Assembly (NCBI GenBank): GCA_019096195.1
Contig: JAGTXK010000040.1
Coordinates: forward strand, 62,001-126,000
Reading direction: 5' to 3'
Length of the DNA stretch: 64,000 bases
From: Boletus sp. NGJ
Taxonomy: Eukaryota > Basidiomycota > Agaricomycetes > Boletales > Boletaceae
The notes beneath the pieces were generated by a model that did not search any database, was not told the DNA's origin, and saw only the letters and a program-made list of their open reading frames with translations. Positions 1 through 13,572 of the stretch are shown here, one piece after another. Position 1 is the stretch's first letter. The number at the start of each line of letters is the position of its first letter. The position numbers and the translations under genes are program-made.

Positions 1-2027
1 GAGCAATTGAAATCCACCCTATTATGACACTACCCTGGGAAGCAGACATAATAACGTCACTGAATAAATGACTGCCTCTGACTAATGTGAATACTCCAAT
101 TTTTTACCTATACTTCAGGGACTGGTAGGATAGAATGCTAGCAAAACACTGTCTTATAAATTGACTAGCACTATCTGTTGCTCCCAAATTCATCCATCAA
201 ACATTTGTTACCACAGTAAGGCAGAATGTTACTTGCCTAGTAATGCTAACAAGGCAATTGTGTAGATGCTTACTTCACCTACCAAATTCACCCACTACCA
301 TTCAAATGGCACCTTTATTTTTGTGTGGAGCACAAGCTCCCACCTTGAATATATCTTAGAACATGAATTATTGTGTTCACTCCAATCCCACAGCCAAATC
401 ACCATTTATGCTCATAAATCACCTGATCCTATATTTATTGGACATCTATCTCACATCATCTGCCACTACTATGATTGTGTTGACATCATTATCAAATCAT
501 CATCAAAATACCATCCCACCTCCACTATGCCATACACCTTATACATCCACAAGGATTGAATAAGCTTAAATCAGATACAAGCTTTAAGTCAGACCATCAT
601 GTTACAATTTCTTAGGCTGTCCAGGCTAAAGTATTTCAATCCAAATCCTGTTTAGTTCCTACCCATCCATCCATCCATTCCATCCCCTTCTGATTTTGTA
701 GTATTACAACTTGGAACATGTACAATAGCCATCTTAATCTGCCGATTAGTAGATATATATATTGTTATTGTTACCAGCAAAGTACCTTGCTCAGGCCAGT
801 AATACTAGGGAAGCTCCATTTCATCCACAAATTTAATATCTACACTACCCTACATACCATCAAAAACAACAGGGAGTGATAGTGTGTAAAGTAATGAATA
901 TATAGTAGCTTGAGTATTAGTCATAATACCATCAGAACAAATGGCTGAACTCAATAACTCAATTGAATCTATCTGCACATTATGTGCACACCAAAAGTTT
1001 CTTGATCACCTACCATAACTGCCTTCTTGCATGGCCACCTTGTTGACTATGCACATGAAGAACAGCACAACCATTATCCTTTCCAATATCATGCTACTGT
1101 TACAATTGATACTTCTACTGGACCCCAACAAGAACTGCCCACAGTAGAGTGGCATTGTACCTATTGTCGTTGCATCTAACTATATTGAAACGATCACTGT
1201 TGATACCCATTATTTAACACCACCTTCCTACACCTCCACACTACCTACAGACGATACACTCGCCTACCATTCACCAAGCTCCATCCCCGCTTCACCTCAG
1301 TATACACCTAGAGTAGCCACTCATCGTATCCTTCCTCATATGACACACCACACCACCAAGCACACCCACGTACGCTTTCACTAGCAGTACCCTCGTCATT
1401 GTACCCATTACACCTACAACACCAAGTAGCCTCATGGCCAACCCCGGCGTTCATCGCCACAAGCATAGGCCCGCACACCTCTAAACTACACAACCTCGTA
1501 GACCGTACCTGATGCCGTGCTCGGCACTCTACACCACTGTGACATGCCTGATGCAGTGCTCAGCATTCACACCAAGGATACTAATCAGGAGTCCATCCCC
1601 AGATCCTTGACTCCTCCGCCTAACCCAGATCCTTGGCTCATGCCATAGATCATCCATCATCCTGCCACAAGTACTGATCAAGCAATGCTAGATCAACAAG
1701 CTATTTATCAGGGTACATATCCCGAATGCTCCGACCATCCCGAGTTCCTGACCGGAACCATCCCGAGCATTCCAAGTATTCCGAGCATTCCAACCAAAAC
1801 CATCCCCAGAACCCTCTGGAAGCCCTTCACCTAGATTTCCCCTTCTGTTTCCTTTTTGTCACTATTTACTAAACCTTCGGATATATCACAACGTAGCCAC
1901 ACCCAGAGCGTCATGGACTACATCTCTCTTACATGCACATACCATGCACATCTCATTCCTCCCCTAGATACTTTCGCCATTGAACACTGACACTTTCTCG
2001 TTCCTGTGATGTCATACCCAGTACCCA

Positions 2028-2077
2028 TGACGTCATAGCATAGCACGGCCCATGCACCACTATCGGTAGTATATAAG
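2028..2077 (+). promoter_or_regulatory. TATA promoter-like block with CRE-type palindrome
   Basis: TGACGTCA at 2028-2035 is a perfect CRE/ATF-type palindrome, and TATATAAG follows at 2070-2077. A pyrimidine-rich start-like stretch lies downstream. No host gene follows, so an LTR promoter of an old element is the simplest reading. Confidence 0.3.
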
Positions 2078-2984
2078 TAGCCAGTAGAGTACCATGTTCC
2101 ACTTAGCCTTGAAATTGCCTTTCTCTCTCTCGCATATTGCTTTAGCTAGCAACACTTGAGATATCAGGTTTAGGTTTCCTTCTTCTGTTCATTGCAAGTT
2201 CCTTTCATATATGCCAGAATCTACAATTGAATGCATAACAGCTTATATAATGAAATAAGGCAAATCAACCCCTTTGGCAATTCAGCAAGACATCCTTGTA
2301 CAGAGCTCACCAATCTATATAGATACTTGCACCACCATTTGCACCACTCCCTTCAGATGACTTCACAGAAACTCTTCATATTCTTACTCAAAGGGAAATT
2401 AACCTGGACCAAATAATGGTAATGCTACATCATCCAGTGGAGAACAAGCAAGGACAAATGGAGTGATCCATATCCATATAACCTGACCCCGAAAGAGAGG
2501 GACAATTGTGGACAATTGTATTCCATTCCCTGTGAATGACCTGCATCAAACTTGTTTCATGCACAGTTAGAAGCTATCATCCAAATGGAGTTAATTCTGC
2601 CACTTGCAGCAGTTAGAATCTTTCGATACTCTAGGGCCTACTGACCCTCAGTATGACCTAGCACCCCTGCAATTTTCAGAATATTCCATCAAGAAACTTA
2701 GAAGAAATTAATGTTTTTCTCCAACATATAGCTTTGTTACTGTCTACAAGTACTGTACATAGCTAGTAGTATTGTCAATACTATATATATAGTTAAGTGC
2801 CAATGAGAGAATGTGACCATGTGACCATATCCTACACAGCCTTGCATCACATGACTCAGCATTCTATGGTGTTCCATACATTAGTCAGCAAAAGCTTGGC
2901 ATTTATAAGAAAAGTCTTGGCAATCTCTTAGCATTTGTAAGCAGCCAACCCTTCTGATTGGTTAGTCAAGCCCATGTATTTATC

Positions 2985-2993
2985 TATAAAAGG
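2985..2993 (+). promoter_or_regulatory. TATA box of a second LTR-like block
   Basis: TATAAAAGG lies in AT-rich sequence and is followed by several hundred bases with no convincing gene. It resembles the U3/R region of an LTR, but no paired copy was found in the window. Confidence 0.3.
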
Positions 2994-3966
2994 AGAGCCC
3001 TTTAGGCCACCAAAAGAGCGGGTTATTACCCTAACACGATTTCACCCTCATAGAAATTTATCCTTAGTGGTTTTATCTCAATCAGAGAAGTTCTCTCAAG
3101 GAGAACAATTCTCACCCCACTTGGAGTACCCCTTACAGGCATCCCACAGAGGATCTTAAGGAGGACCAACTCCACTAATTAGACAGCTAGTTAGATTGTT
3201 AGGAGTAAAAGACTTGTAGCCAATAGTGCACAAGTAAAATAGGACACCTTTTGGGAGAAAACCCTAAATAGGACAACAAAAGGGAATAGATCCCCAACAC
3301 TCTAATTCTACTAGAACCTAAGCAATCCTGCTACTCAGCTAACTGTCCACCTAAAGGGATAAGTGACAGTATAGCCAAACAAAGCCTGAATTTGCATTCT
3401 CCATAGCAAACAATAAGATTGTGTTACTATAACCTATCTGAGTGAACTACATAAGTGAAATGTGAACCCATTCCAGCTTTATCTGGAACATCTTAACATC
3501 TCTGTAATCCAGTATATCTGTGGATTATCAGCCACAAAGTCATTGCAATTGACTCATTTGATCTTCTAACTCTTTCTAACAACAGCCTAGCAATCTAGTA
3601 GAGCATACATACATTTAGATGTGTTTACTGTTGTTTACACTTGTTTACACCACTAACACCTTACTAACCAGATCACAGTTGAATACATCAATTCCAATTC
3701 TGCAACATTTGTTGGGAATTGGCAAACAACCTGTGCACTTAGTTACACTAAGTTTACCAACTGACTCACATCTAGCTGAGCTAGATACTGTTTCATCTAG
3801 GAGGTAACTATTCCCCCAGCTTATAGTGTTCTAACCACAGGAGGCAAAGCAAAAGTCTGGGACAGCCCATTGTTTGCAGTTTCCATTGCTTTTGCCTGAC
3901 ACAGAAGTCATCACCTCATTCCCACTCACTCACACCATCCTCTTTGTGGTGTATGGCCTTATTTTC

Positions 3967-4075
3967 CATGATACTATGAATATACTATGAACACTATGAT
4001 GCTATGATGCTATGATGCTATGAATACTATGAGTTGTCTATCATTGAAAATGCTATGATACTATATGTACTATGG
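3967..4075. repeat. Imperfect tandem repeat of ctatgatg-type units
   Basis: The 7-9 bp unit (actatga / gctatgat) is repeated about twelve times with small variations; the middle units are identical 8-mers. It is a short microsatellite-like array with no coding frame. Confidence 0.75.
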
Positions 4076-4488
4076 TGAAATCCAGGTTTTGCAGATGCAG
4101 TGACATTCCTGGCTGGTATTCTAAAGGTTCAGAAAGTGTACATATCTTTGCTGATTTCCCTGGTGTGATAAATGATTGATGATGGACTTGAAATTGATTG
4201 CAAATATGCCTAGGACCTGGTCATCAGCAGAGCAGGTTCATTGATGTGAATACCAGCAAGTCCCTGTTCAGAAGGGATCGGGCCTGGACCAAGTGATTCA
4301 GATACTTGGATCCATAGTCAACCAGAAAACTCACCCAAGTAGGGGGACTGCGACGACCTAATAACATACACATCGAGGTTGCCAAGAAATCAGACAGACA
4401 CATGTAGGCACTTGTCGACTTTGTGAAATTTACCCGAATACTAACTGGTTTCGCTCATTTGTCGGTTCAACAGTCTACAACCCGCAAA

Positions 4489-7400
4489 CTATGGATCCGA
4501 GTCTTCATCCATCGGCTCCTCCGGCAGCTCACTTCCATCGCCAACGTCCACTCTCTCTGGGTGTTCGGAGACCCATGTTGCATCATCGTACCAGAATGGT
4601 AGCATTTGATGAACAAGTTGCAGCGACTCCTCGTTTTGTCTCGGATGGTCGTCCAAAAGATCGTCTCTGCCCAAGGCCTGGATGTAGTCTGCATGCTCCG
4701 TACTGTTGATAACTTCCCATGTCCTATTCGTGCACCCCTTAGCTCGAAGGCTGTACTTTGGATGCTCTGCCGGTCGCTTGGCTTCAAGGCGAGAGGAGGT
4801 GCGCCGTGGGCTTTGACTGACGTCTAAGATGTCAATGTCGGATTTCGAGGTAACATCGACGCCTAGCTCAGCGAGAAGTGTCACATACGGCCTTGAAGAT
4901 TTCTGGGTGGTAGAATGACCCGGGAAGAAGTCGAGCGTCTTCTGGTCAATGGTGTAGGCATTGGTGCTGCCCGCCTTTTTCCGCCGTTTCACCTGTATGA
5001 GCAGTGCAGACATTGAGGACTCTGCCACCGTGTCATCTTTGTCAAGTAAAACTGGAATGATGATGTCGACGTCTTTCTGGCGGTTGTGACATATGAATGC
5101 CGAACCCCTCATAAAGCCGGCTTCCATGGCTTCTGTCTTCACAACAGTGTCGTCGACCGCTTTGACGAAATGTGTGAACCGCACAACTGCATCTTTAAAG
5201 GCATCTTCGAGAGTACGGGCCTCGACCCCGTTCTCCGGAGTGGCGTTTAGGATCCGGTCATGGTGCCTATCTGCAAACAGAGCTTTCAAAAAATGGAGGA
5301 AGCTACAACCCTTGCTGAAGTTCGGCTGCGGATCCTGGCTACCTTGCTCAACGACAATGGCCTCCATGTATGCCTTCCTGAGAAGGACCCGCATGACGAC
5401 CTCACCCCTCTGACCGAGGTCGATCAGGCCATGATCGAGATTGTTCTTCAGGATGGAGATCATCGTATTTGGCGAATCTCGCATGTAGAGGTACATTTGA
5501 CGTGATGCAGCCTCCGCAAGGAAAGGCTCGGATGGGTATCCGGAGCGGATGTAGAGGCGAGGATCTGGAACGGAGAAAGCGGTCCTCATGTGACTCGCAA
5601 CCATGTCCATTTCGGTCTTGTGTGCCGTGTCCCGCCTTGGCTCAAAGTCAATTGTGATCAAGACATCTAAAATCGCGAGCATTGCCGTCTCGGAGTGTTT
5701 GACCTTGTAGATGTCGTCGTCAAAAACGAGTTTCTTACGTGCTAGCTCCATGGCTCGGTCGACGACTCCATCGTCCTCGGCTTGTTTGAGCATAGTCCAG
5801 AACCTATAACACCGAGATCAAAGAAAGAGAAGCCAAGTGGACTGGGTCTCATACAATGGCCTCCCGAAGCGCGCCAGAAAGCGGAGGTCCCCAAGCTCCT
5901 CCAACTTGAATTCTCCACGTCGGAGTGGGAAACTCGGGTGGCAGTCGAATGGTGTCTCCGTGATTGGAGCATTAAGTTTCTTCGTATCTTGCTGCCGAGC
6001 GGACCGAGCTGCCGCAGCAGTTGGAGCCAACAATGTCAGAGATGATTGGGTGGAAAGAAATATGGTAAAAAAAGAGTGTCCAAAGTAATTCAAACTTGAC
6101 TGCACAACATCATACATTTTTTTTCTATCCGTGTCGCCTGGGATGGGATAATTGAACTCGTGTGCTTCGTCGAAGTACAACACAACTTTGACATCCTTCG
6201 ATTCCGGATACTGGCAAAAAGTCGCCAAGGCCGACAGCAACGCTCTTGACTGTGATTCTGCATACAGTCTGGTGCTGTAGTTACCCTAAGTGGTCAAACA
6301 TGATCATGATGGGATCAGAAACAAGTACACATTCAACATACTGACCAGGCAATCTGTGCTGCATGCCTCTACGACATTCTTGTATAGCTGAGATCGCTTC
6401 TGACCCTCTGACAGATATGTCCTCCAGCGGCGCGCAAGGCAATTTGGAGATATTTTCCTATCTGCCGGGAAGACATGTCGCAGTTCCTTGACGACTTGTA
6501 AAAATAGGTGTCCGAAGAACAAAGTGGTGCGATCCAGAGCTACTTGCGTGCTTGCGAGCTCCGGCTTGTTGCAGAGGTATTTCCTAACTTCAGTATCTTC
6601 GGGTGGATATGCCCCGGCTGACAATCAGACAGCAATTAGCACCGTGCGCAAGGCCGACATGGGCACGAATCACTTATCTGGTCCTTGGGATCACGAAGAT
6701 TGAACGGGATCGTGAAGACCAGGTTAGCCTGCTCGTCGACCATACGAGATTTTCCTGTGCCAGAGCTCTGGATAATCGCGACAGAAGTAGCATAATCCTC
6801 TTGACGTTCCATAGCGTTGATATTCTTCAACAAGATCTCGTGACAACTTCCACGGTATGGCTCGGACCATGCCAATTGCGCAGCTTGTGGCGGAACCTCA
6901 ATCAGTACAGTCGAGGCACAAGCTCAGGGAATGACTTACCAGCTACAGATAAGCACCACGAAAACGGGACGGACGTTATCAACAACAAGACGAGTGATCA
7001 GGATAGTTACTCACTACCAGTGGTCGTAGGGGATTTGACACAGCCCTCAGCACTCCGACCCGGCTGTTTTTGATCCGAAGTGTGGTCGGCGATGTATCGA
7101 GTAATGGCTGACAGAGATGATCATGTGTGAGGAAAGTAACAGAGACATCTGCTACCTACCCGAGCTCATGACGTCTTTGTAGTGTCCCTTGTCAATGGCA
7201 TTTTGCAGAGCTTTCGAAAAATCAGGATCGCCCTCGAGCAGATCCTCACACCAACTAATCTTGGGAACCACATGAATGGGTCCGTCGGATACAGCCAGGC
7301 GGTAAATGATCCGCAGTGCATCGAGTCGCAAGTCGGCGGGCGGGAATCCGGCTAGCCGCATCTGCAAGATACGTTGGTGTATCTTTTCATCCGCTCTCTT

Positions 7401-7496
7401 GTATTCATCTCCAGGGTCTCCAAGCTTGGGAGCCGTTGGAGTAACCTCCGATTCCTCCTGCGCAGTGTGATCTATGCGCCGTTTGCCAGTGGACAT
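4489..7496 (-). CDS. CR-type P-loop NTPase fused to a nuclease-like domain
   Basis: This is a multi-exon gene read right to left. The start is the ATG at 7496. A Walker A motif (SSGTGKSR) lies near 6770 and is followed by FTIPFNLRDPKDQ and, after an intron, a GAYPPEDTEVRKYL-like stretch. Walker B is VLYFDEAHE (about 6180), followed by an FLSTQSS sensor-like stretch and ARFGRPL. The last exon (434 codons) has a D..IIIPV...LLIQVKRR pattern that fits a PD-(D/E)XK nuclease core. The NTPase plus REase-fold architecture is known from the Crinkler-RHS-like (CR) proteins of fungi and oomycetes, thought to act in conflict or as effectors inside nuclei. I see no signal peptide. The gene looks whole, with roughly six introns. 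The family call comes from motif order; the nuclease assignment is less certain than the NTPase. Confidence 0.72.
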
Positions 7497-8280
7497 GGTG
7501 ACTGCAGTAGATATAGGGAGTCGGAATTGTCAGCCGCATAGGTGGCTCAGCGCTCAAGCGGCGATCGAAATCCGTGAGGTGTTACTGTCACACAACACGT
7601 CACCTTGCTTGCAAAGTAAGGTCCCAGAAATACCTTCGGTAAGGTTACCACATTGGACTACGTCGTTAAGCTCAAAGCAGAGACAGCGGACGATGATCTC
7701 CCTGCCTGGGAATGGCTTTCCCACCTGATTGAAAGAAACCATGGGGGAACTTAAGACGGAATGAGCTCCGAGAGTGCTGTGGAGAACGAGATAGAACATG
7801 TTCTTCGAGCGAAGAGGATGGAATGGCGGTGACACTGAACGGCTCCTAGACAGCGATATTTTCGCTTGTCAGGGTGCTAAACTTGTGAAGCGGGTTCATG
7901 CATATGACAACCTGGTGAGCTCTAGGGATGCCGTCGCTGGCGTACTGATGTGGCACGTGGATTGCTGAACGTGAGCTTACTACATGTTTCTTCAACGAAC
8001 TTTGCATGGACGAAAGTGGCCATGGCATACTAGTACTACTGGAAGTACTTAGCATGTATCACGAGCCCTGAATATTGAATCCAGATGCGATCCCGCGACC
8101 CATCTCATCGATGGATTTGAAAGTCGAGCAACCACCGCAAAATCCGTTTTCCTCTCCCTACTCATCTGCTTCGTCGTCGTCTGAATGTACGGATCGCGTC
8201 ATCCGTGCTTCCGCCTGGGATGCATCCGACGTACCATCGACCTTCATCCTCCCACTCTGCTCCAGATCCTTATCCGGAAT
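7497..8280. other. Intergenic region, no recognised gene
   Basis: About 0.8 kb separates the CR-type gene start from the 3' end of the MFS gene. The open frames are short (under 100 codons) and resemble nothing I know. It probably holds the promoter of the CR-type gene. Confidence 0.5.
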
Positions 8281-10946
8281 CTACAACCCTCGTCGAGTCA
8301 GCACCAGGAACAGCGCACGCACCACGACCCAACTGACCGGAAGTCGAATCAGGTACGCCAGGAGCGTCGAACACGCCGCAAGGAAAAACACCGCACGCAG
8401 AGAAACCGCATACGAATCCCTCGCAGCGCGCTGCAAGTCAGGGCCAAGTCGCGCGACCAGCGTCGTCGAATGTCGAATCCGACTGATCATCTGCACCAAT
8501 CAGTGGCGGTCAAGGTACCGTGGTATTTGATGTAACCCTCACCTCGTCCGCGTCGGGCGTATGGATGCGGGCGCGCAACTCCGAGTTGAGTTTGGATTGG
8601 AAGAGCGCGGATGAGACGGCGACACCGCACACTTGTCCTGTACACAGATCCATCAGAGGGCATTCACACCAACGCCAATGCCGGTCACTCACCGACACCA
8701 CGGAAAACCTGTCCGAACCCTGTGCCAACAGCCATCGAGCCCTCTGTGCACCGTCGTGAGTTCACTGTGATCATCTTCATTCTCCCCATCACGCACCGGG
8801 CAAATGTGCCAGCAATGCAACTGATAGTCGCAGTGAACAACGGTCAACATTGATGCTTTCTATCGAAAAACGCACTCGTCATCGTTTGCAACACCACAGC
8901 GTTTCCAAAGCCCAACGGGATCTGTCGTTTCCTAGTCAGCCTGATGCAACGCGGGGAAGAAGATGTGAAATTACAATGCTGAACCACGTTTGTAGTGGTC
9001 CCGAGCTCTCGTGAATGAGAGTAATCAACACGATTCCGATGAACGGGAAGAAGCCGAAAACGACGTTGATCATTTTATATTTACCCGTGCGATGCATCAT
9101 CCAACTATGACCCGTCAACACACTCTGAATGCAACAGACAACGACTCACCCAGACAACAGCGACCCGATAGACATGGCGATACTATTGGGGAGCAGATGA
9201 AGACCTTTTATCGTCACATTTGCGTTCCGACCCACGTCAAAAAAGGGATATCTCACCTGCTACAGAGGCACTCGTCAAGGCTACAGTTTGAAACCACGTG
9301 GGGTAGAAATACATGACCGAAAAGTTGCACAGAGCGACCAGAAAGTTGCTTGCCCCCACCAAAACAGGTACGCGCTGCTTCAATAGGAACGGTGCAAGCA
9401 CAGGTTCCGGGGCGACCAGCAGCTCCACCACTAGGAATGCAACAAAAAACGCGCTGGCCAAGGAGAGCGGAATAATGACCCAGGGGTCATCCCACTATGG
9501 CAAGATCAGATTCTGGAATGGGAAGGCGGATAAAAAGTATTACCGTGTAGTCTTCATTGAACTTCATACTCAGGAACGTCAAAAAAGCTCCCACCTGTCA
9601 GAGTCAATTTATCCAAAAGCTTGGTTAACGAGAGATAAACCACGCACCGCCACCAGGAGTGTGAAGCTGCCACCCCAGTCTATTCTCTTTAGTATGTCCT
9701 TGGTGCTTTTAGCTTTTCCCTGCAGAGATATCAGGAAGTTGCTCCGGTGCTTGTGACAACCAAGCTTACGGGGGTTACGTAGTGCAGGTTATATGCGGTT
9801 AGAACGAGTGATAACGCAAAAAGCGGCAACTGCATAATAAACGCCCATCGCCATCCAAACCTTTTGGAACAAGATAAATTAAAGCTTGGCCAAGATGAAG
9901 AGAGAGACTGCTTACCAATCACTCACAAGACCCCCAATGGGTCCACCAAGTCCCATGCCGAGCTAAAATAAAAATTTGAATGACTCCACATGAAAACCGA
10001 GGATGGGGAACCTACACCATTGAATAAGGCGGCGAAGCCTTGTGCCAAACCCCTGGACTGTGTCGTGTTAATGATCATCATCGTGGGGTAATAATTGACG
10101 AAAACGGACACGCAAACTGTACATGTCACTGATCACGATCCTGCATGACGGGCGTCAAGATTAGATTAACTCCGTACGGAATCCAGAATATTCCCAAACT
10201 CACGACGAGGTCGTCTGGATACCTCCGCCACCCATACCAGACAGCTAGCGGGGCGTTACTCTTTGCGTCAGCGTACCCGATTGATGCAACATACGAATCT
10301 AGCCAGAATAAGCATTTCCATGTTTCTTGAATATCCGCATGCAGCGGTTCCTAACGCCGCAACGATGACCGCTGTTTGGTTAGCGCCCCTCCGTCCCAAG
10401 ACGTTGCACAAGCGACCGTAAAGCGGCGTAAATGTACAAACTGCCAACAGGTATCTGGAAACCGGGTACGTCAGCTGGGATCGCAGGCAAGCCTATTCGA
10501 TGAGGATTTACGATGTTCCCAACCAACTAGCCTCGTTGGACCTCTCGAACTCCGATGAAATGGAGGGAAGCACTGCGCCGGAACTGGTTAATTATGGTTG
10601 AATTGGAGACGACATTTGAACGCATACAGGTTGCCACCAGGGTAGCTGCAGATTCGATGAGACCGATTGCACGCCAGGAGAATGGTACGTACTGTTTAGA
10701 GCCTGTCAAACGAGGAGAGACGGTCAAAAACGACTAGATGGCATGCTGAGAGACACTGACCGAAAGAAACGTAGCGGACCAGAGGCCAGCCAGGATTGCA
10801 TAACGTGTCGAACGTGAGATCTCCAACGGCCCGACAGACGAATGTTTGCCGACCTCGTCGTGCGGGCTGGGACGGGATAACAACGAATCGCGTTCTGTCG
10901 CCATCTCCGGCAGGCCAACGAGCTGGGGATTATCGAATGACGACAA
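8281..10946 (-). CDS. MFS transporter, DHA2/VBA-like (about 14 membrane segments)
   Basis: The start is the ATG at 10946: a soluble N-terminus (MSSFDNPQLVGLPEMATERD) runs into the first membrane segment (YAILAGLWSATFLSV). Split over many short exons are AACGYSRNMEMLILARF, then GMGGGGIQTTSS, SDMYSL(R)GLAQGFAALFNGVG, GLGGPIGGLVSDWFGWRWAF, and IMQLPLFALSLVL. These are the conserved substrate-path motifs of DHA2 drug:H+ antiporters and vacuolar basic amino acid (VBA) permeases. The C-terminal part (SSALFQSKLNSELRARI, later RIRHSTTLVARL and LAACSTLLAYLIRLP) is typical of the VBA-like fungal group. A role in export, or vacuolar uptake, of toxins or basic amino acids is inferred from the family. At least eight introns are needed to join the segments. 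The product lies in the plasma or vacuolar membrane. Confidence 0.82.
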
Positions 10947-10949
10947 ACC

Positions 10950-13570
10950 AGGCCATCATTTTTTTTTATCTATAAAGAGCGTGTGGACGTTTCGGATTCT
11001 CCTGTGCCATCGACCGTCGACGCCGTGCGGCAGTAGATGAATATGGAAACTCGGACTTTGCTGGCATTGCACTGACCCCCCCTTCAATGAATCTACCGTA
11101 GAGCCACTCTCAGCTTCTCTGTTGCGTGCTATCGATGGAGACGAACCCATTCGACGGAAATTGCACAAGCCTTGGCACAAAGTAGAGCGGAGTAAAAATC
11201 GTTGCATCTGCCGCACTCCGCTCACACGTGATCGAGCGGGACTTCGGCCGACACGGGTAGTTTTAACTCGTCCAGCGTTTTGTACATATCCTTATCTGGG
11301 TGTCTTCGCCGTGAAGCTGCAAGGAGCGATGGGTCTCAAGCTGCCCGTGCATGAGAAACGCCTCATAATTGTTCGACGAGAGGCGGTCCGCCACGCCAAA
11401 GGGCGTCACGGTAAATATTCCATGACAGGTGGTGCCATTCTGTCTCGAGGACAAGGCTGTCTCGATCAAATTAGCGTTTTCATTGACATCCCCGCTATCG
11501 TGTTCGGCACTTTGAGATCGCGAACATAGACAGTCATGCTGTCCTTGGCTTGTCGACGGACGGTTTGCAATCCGGGGTTGGTCACCTCGTCGTTCGCGGT
11601 CCACGACCCGATGTTCCGTAGCATTATTGAAAGTTGGGCGAATGAATTTTCCACACGCCCTTGGAAACCTACCAAAGCGGCGTTGAAACACCCGCTTTCC
11701 CAAGGCATGACATGTCGCTTGAGAATCAATAAAAGGCAGTCGTACGCGGGGGTGATCGATATCGATCAATTGAGTCAATGGCAATTCCCGTAAACCATCG
11801 GCGAGTTCCTGCCATTCAAAACATCACCATATCATATGCTCCTGCACGAGTCTACCCAGGACTTGACGGTGCAATACTACCATGCGGGGATGCCCCTGAT
11901 AATGCTAATGCTCCGTCAGTTCAAAGGGTCGAAAAAGGCACCAACTAACAGCTCCTCGCTCGCATCCGAAAATGACGGACCTGAGGAAAAGACTTATTCT
12001 GCACCCATGCACGTACCGTGCATCATTTATCATTTGATAGACAGGCTGGCGCTGCTATGATCCTTGGCATGGGCATGTCCTACCAATTCCTGTGACGCCT
12101 CAGGTTGAAGGAGGTGAGAACGACATTCGTATGCCGTATGATTCCTAAGACAGGGTATATCGATTGTCGTATTAGGTATTCATATGAATGGTGTTTGACA
12201 CTGTGGACGAACTCACATTCGGTCCGTTCTGACAATGACTCCACAACCTATTTTGTACTTGGCAGCTCGCTTCAGGGCTGCGAAAGATTGACGTTTGTGT
12301 CAGGCTGCTCACTCCACGGTGCTGGTACCAGGATCAGGCACCTTACTCTCCGCGGCATCATAACGACAAAGTTTACCGTGCCCGCAAGCTGTCATGGACC
12401 TGGGCCGATCGGATAAGCGAACGTGACTCGTCGTGTATTCAGCGTTCTCGCACACCCACCAACTTGATGGCAATCGTTACCGTGCACGCTACAGCCTCAG
12501 CCGGGTGTGTGTCCATGACTCATGTACCATCTATGGACATTGCTTCACAACGCCGACGATCGCATGAAACAAGGAAAGCTTACTACCTGAGCAAGGAACC
12601 CGCTTGGTCCCAAACCAAAGTTCCCCACACCCGACTTGTATGAACCTCAGGGTCCTCATGGGGCCCGCATGGACGCCGTCACAGTCACGTTAGCAGGGTG
12701 TAAAAAAAAAAAAAAAACGCAAACAGTCCTAATTTTCATGTTTCCCCTGTCCTGTCAAAGCTAGGCACTGGTGGAGTTGGACAACTTTGGGTCGGATTGT
12801 GTCATATGCCCCACTGGATACCGGCACCAGAGAAAAAAAAAACGGTGGTGTACCTGATGCAGCGTATGGTAGTATGCACATTGGTGGCTCACTGCGATAA
12901 GTTCAGGGAGTTCTTAACCGCTCTCGGAGTTCTGCGTGTCATCATGTCGTATGACCACGTATTGATTCAGAGGACCCGCGCGAATAGAGACGAGGATATT
13001 TCGGTTTGGCGAAGGGTTTCAAGGGGGGAACTGAAACTGGTCATGGACCGCACTTGCCTGCCCCGCATCGTTTTTCTTTTTCTCGCCTGGGATGGCCGGA
13101 GCGCGTGGAAAGCCCACCAGCCGAGCCCAAACCCACTTATTTGACTTCTAAAATCGTAGATACGACATCGCGACTCCACGGAGCCCTTGGAGTTGGGTGG
13201 TATGTACCTCGACTCCATGATTTCACGAGACTTTACATACTGATGGGCCCAGCAGCGGGCCCTTTTTTGGTGATTCATTGCGTTGGAAAGAGTGATGCAA
13301 TTGCCCTTGGCTGGTTTTGATCTCCGCGACCTCTTATTACTCTGCGTTTGTGGATTTCACAACAAGGCACAAAGAACGAAATTGCTTCCGTTAGACTCCC
13401 GCAAGGAACCTTTATTTTGTTTTATTTTTCTTAAATAAAGTAAACAACACGGTGACACACATACAGAGGCATCCCCTCGGTTACAGTCAAGAAACTAAGA
13501 TTAATTAGGGGATATGGCAACAAGTGTTTCAAGTCTAGACTATCATTCCGAGCACGGCGGGCGCGCAGGC
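10950..13570. other. 2.6 kb region without a nameable gene
   Basis: The longest open stretches are about 170 codons at 11263-11784 on the minus strand and about 135 codons at 11122-11529 on the plus strand. A minus-strand frame at 11466-11729 reads more like real protein than its neighbours (FQGRVENSFAQLS and QTVRRQAKDSMTVYVRDL), so a multi-exon or decayed gene may lie here; I do not know its family. A poly-A run of about 16 bases lies near 12702-12717. The part from 12440 to 13570 shows nothing convincing. Confidence 0.4.
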
Positions 13571-13572
13571 GA

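Larger units (their letters stand above)
1..4330. mobile_element. AT-rich, gene-poor flank, probably decayed transposon DNA
   Basis: This stretch is clearly richer in A+T than the rest of the window and has only short open frames (the longest about 100 codons), none of which I recognise. It contains two promoter-like blocks of the kind found in LTRs: a TATA box at 2070-2077 preceded by a TGACGTCA box, and TATAAAAGG at 2985-2993 followed by a long untranslated-looking leader. I found no gag, protease, reverse transcriptase or integrase frame and could not define terminal repeats, so family and age are not assigned. If this is LTR-element sequence, only non-coding parts remain. Composition changes sharply near 4330, just before the CR-type gene. 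The transposon reading is inference. Confidence 0.35.

Noticed and set aside
13244-13268. GGGCCC-AGCAGC-GGGCCC hairpin followed by T run
   Set aside because: It resembles a bacterial terminator, but the window is fungal nuclear DNA and no gene ends here.
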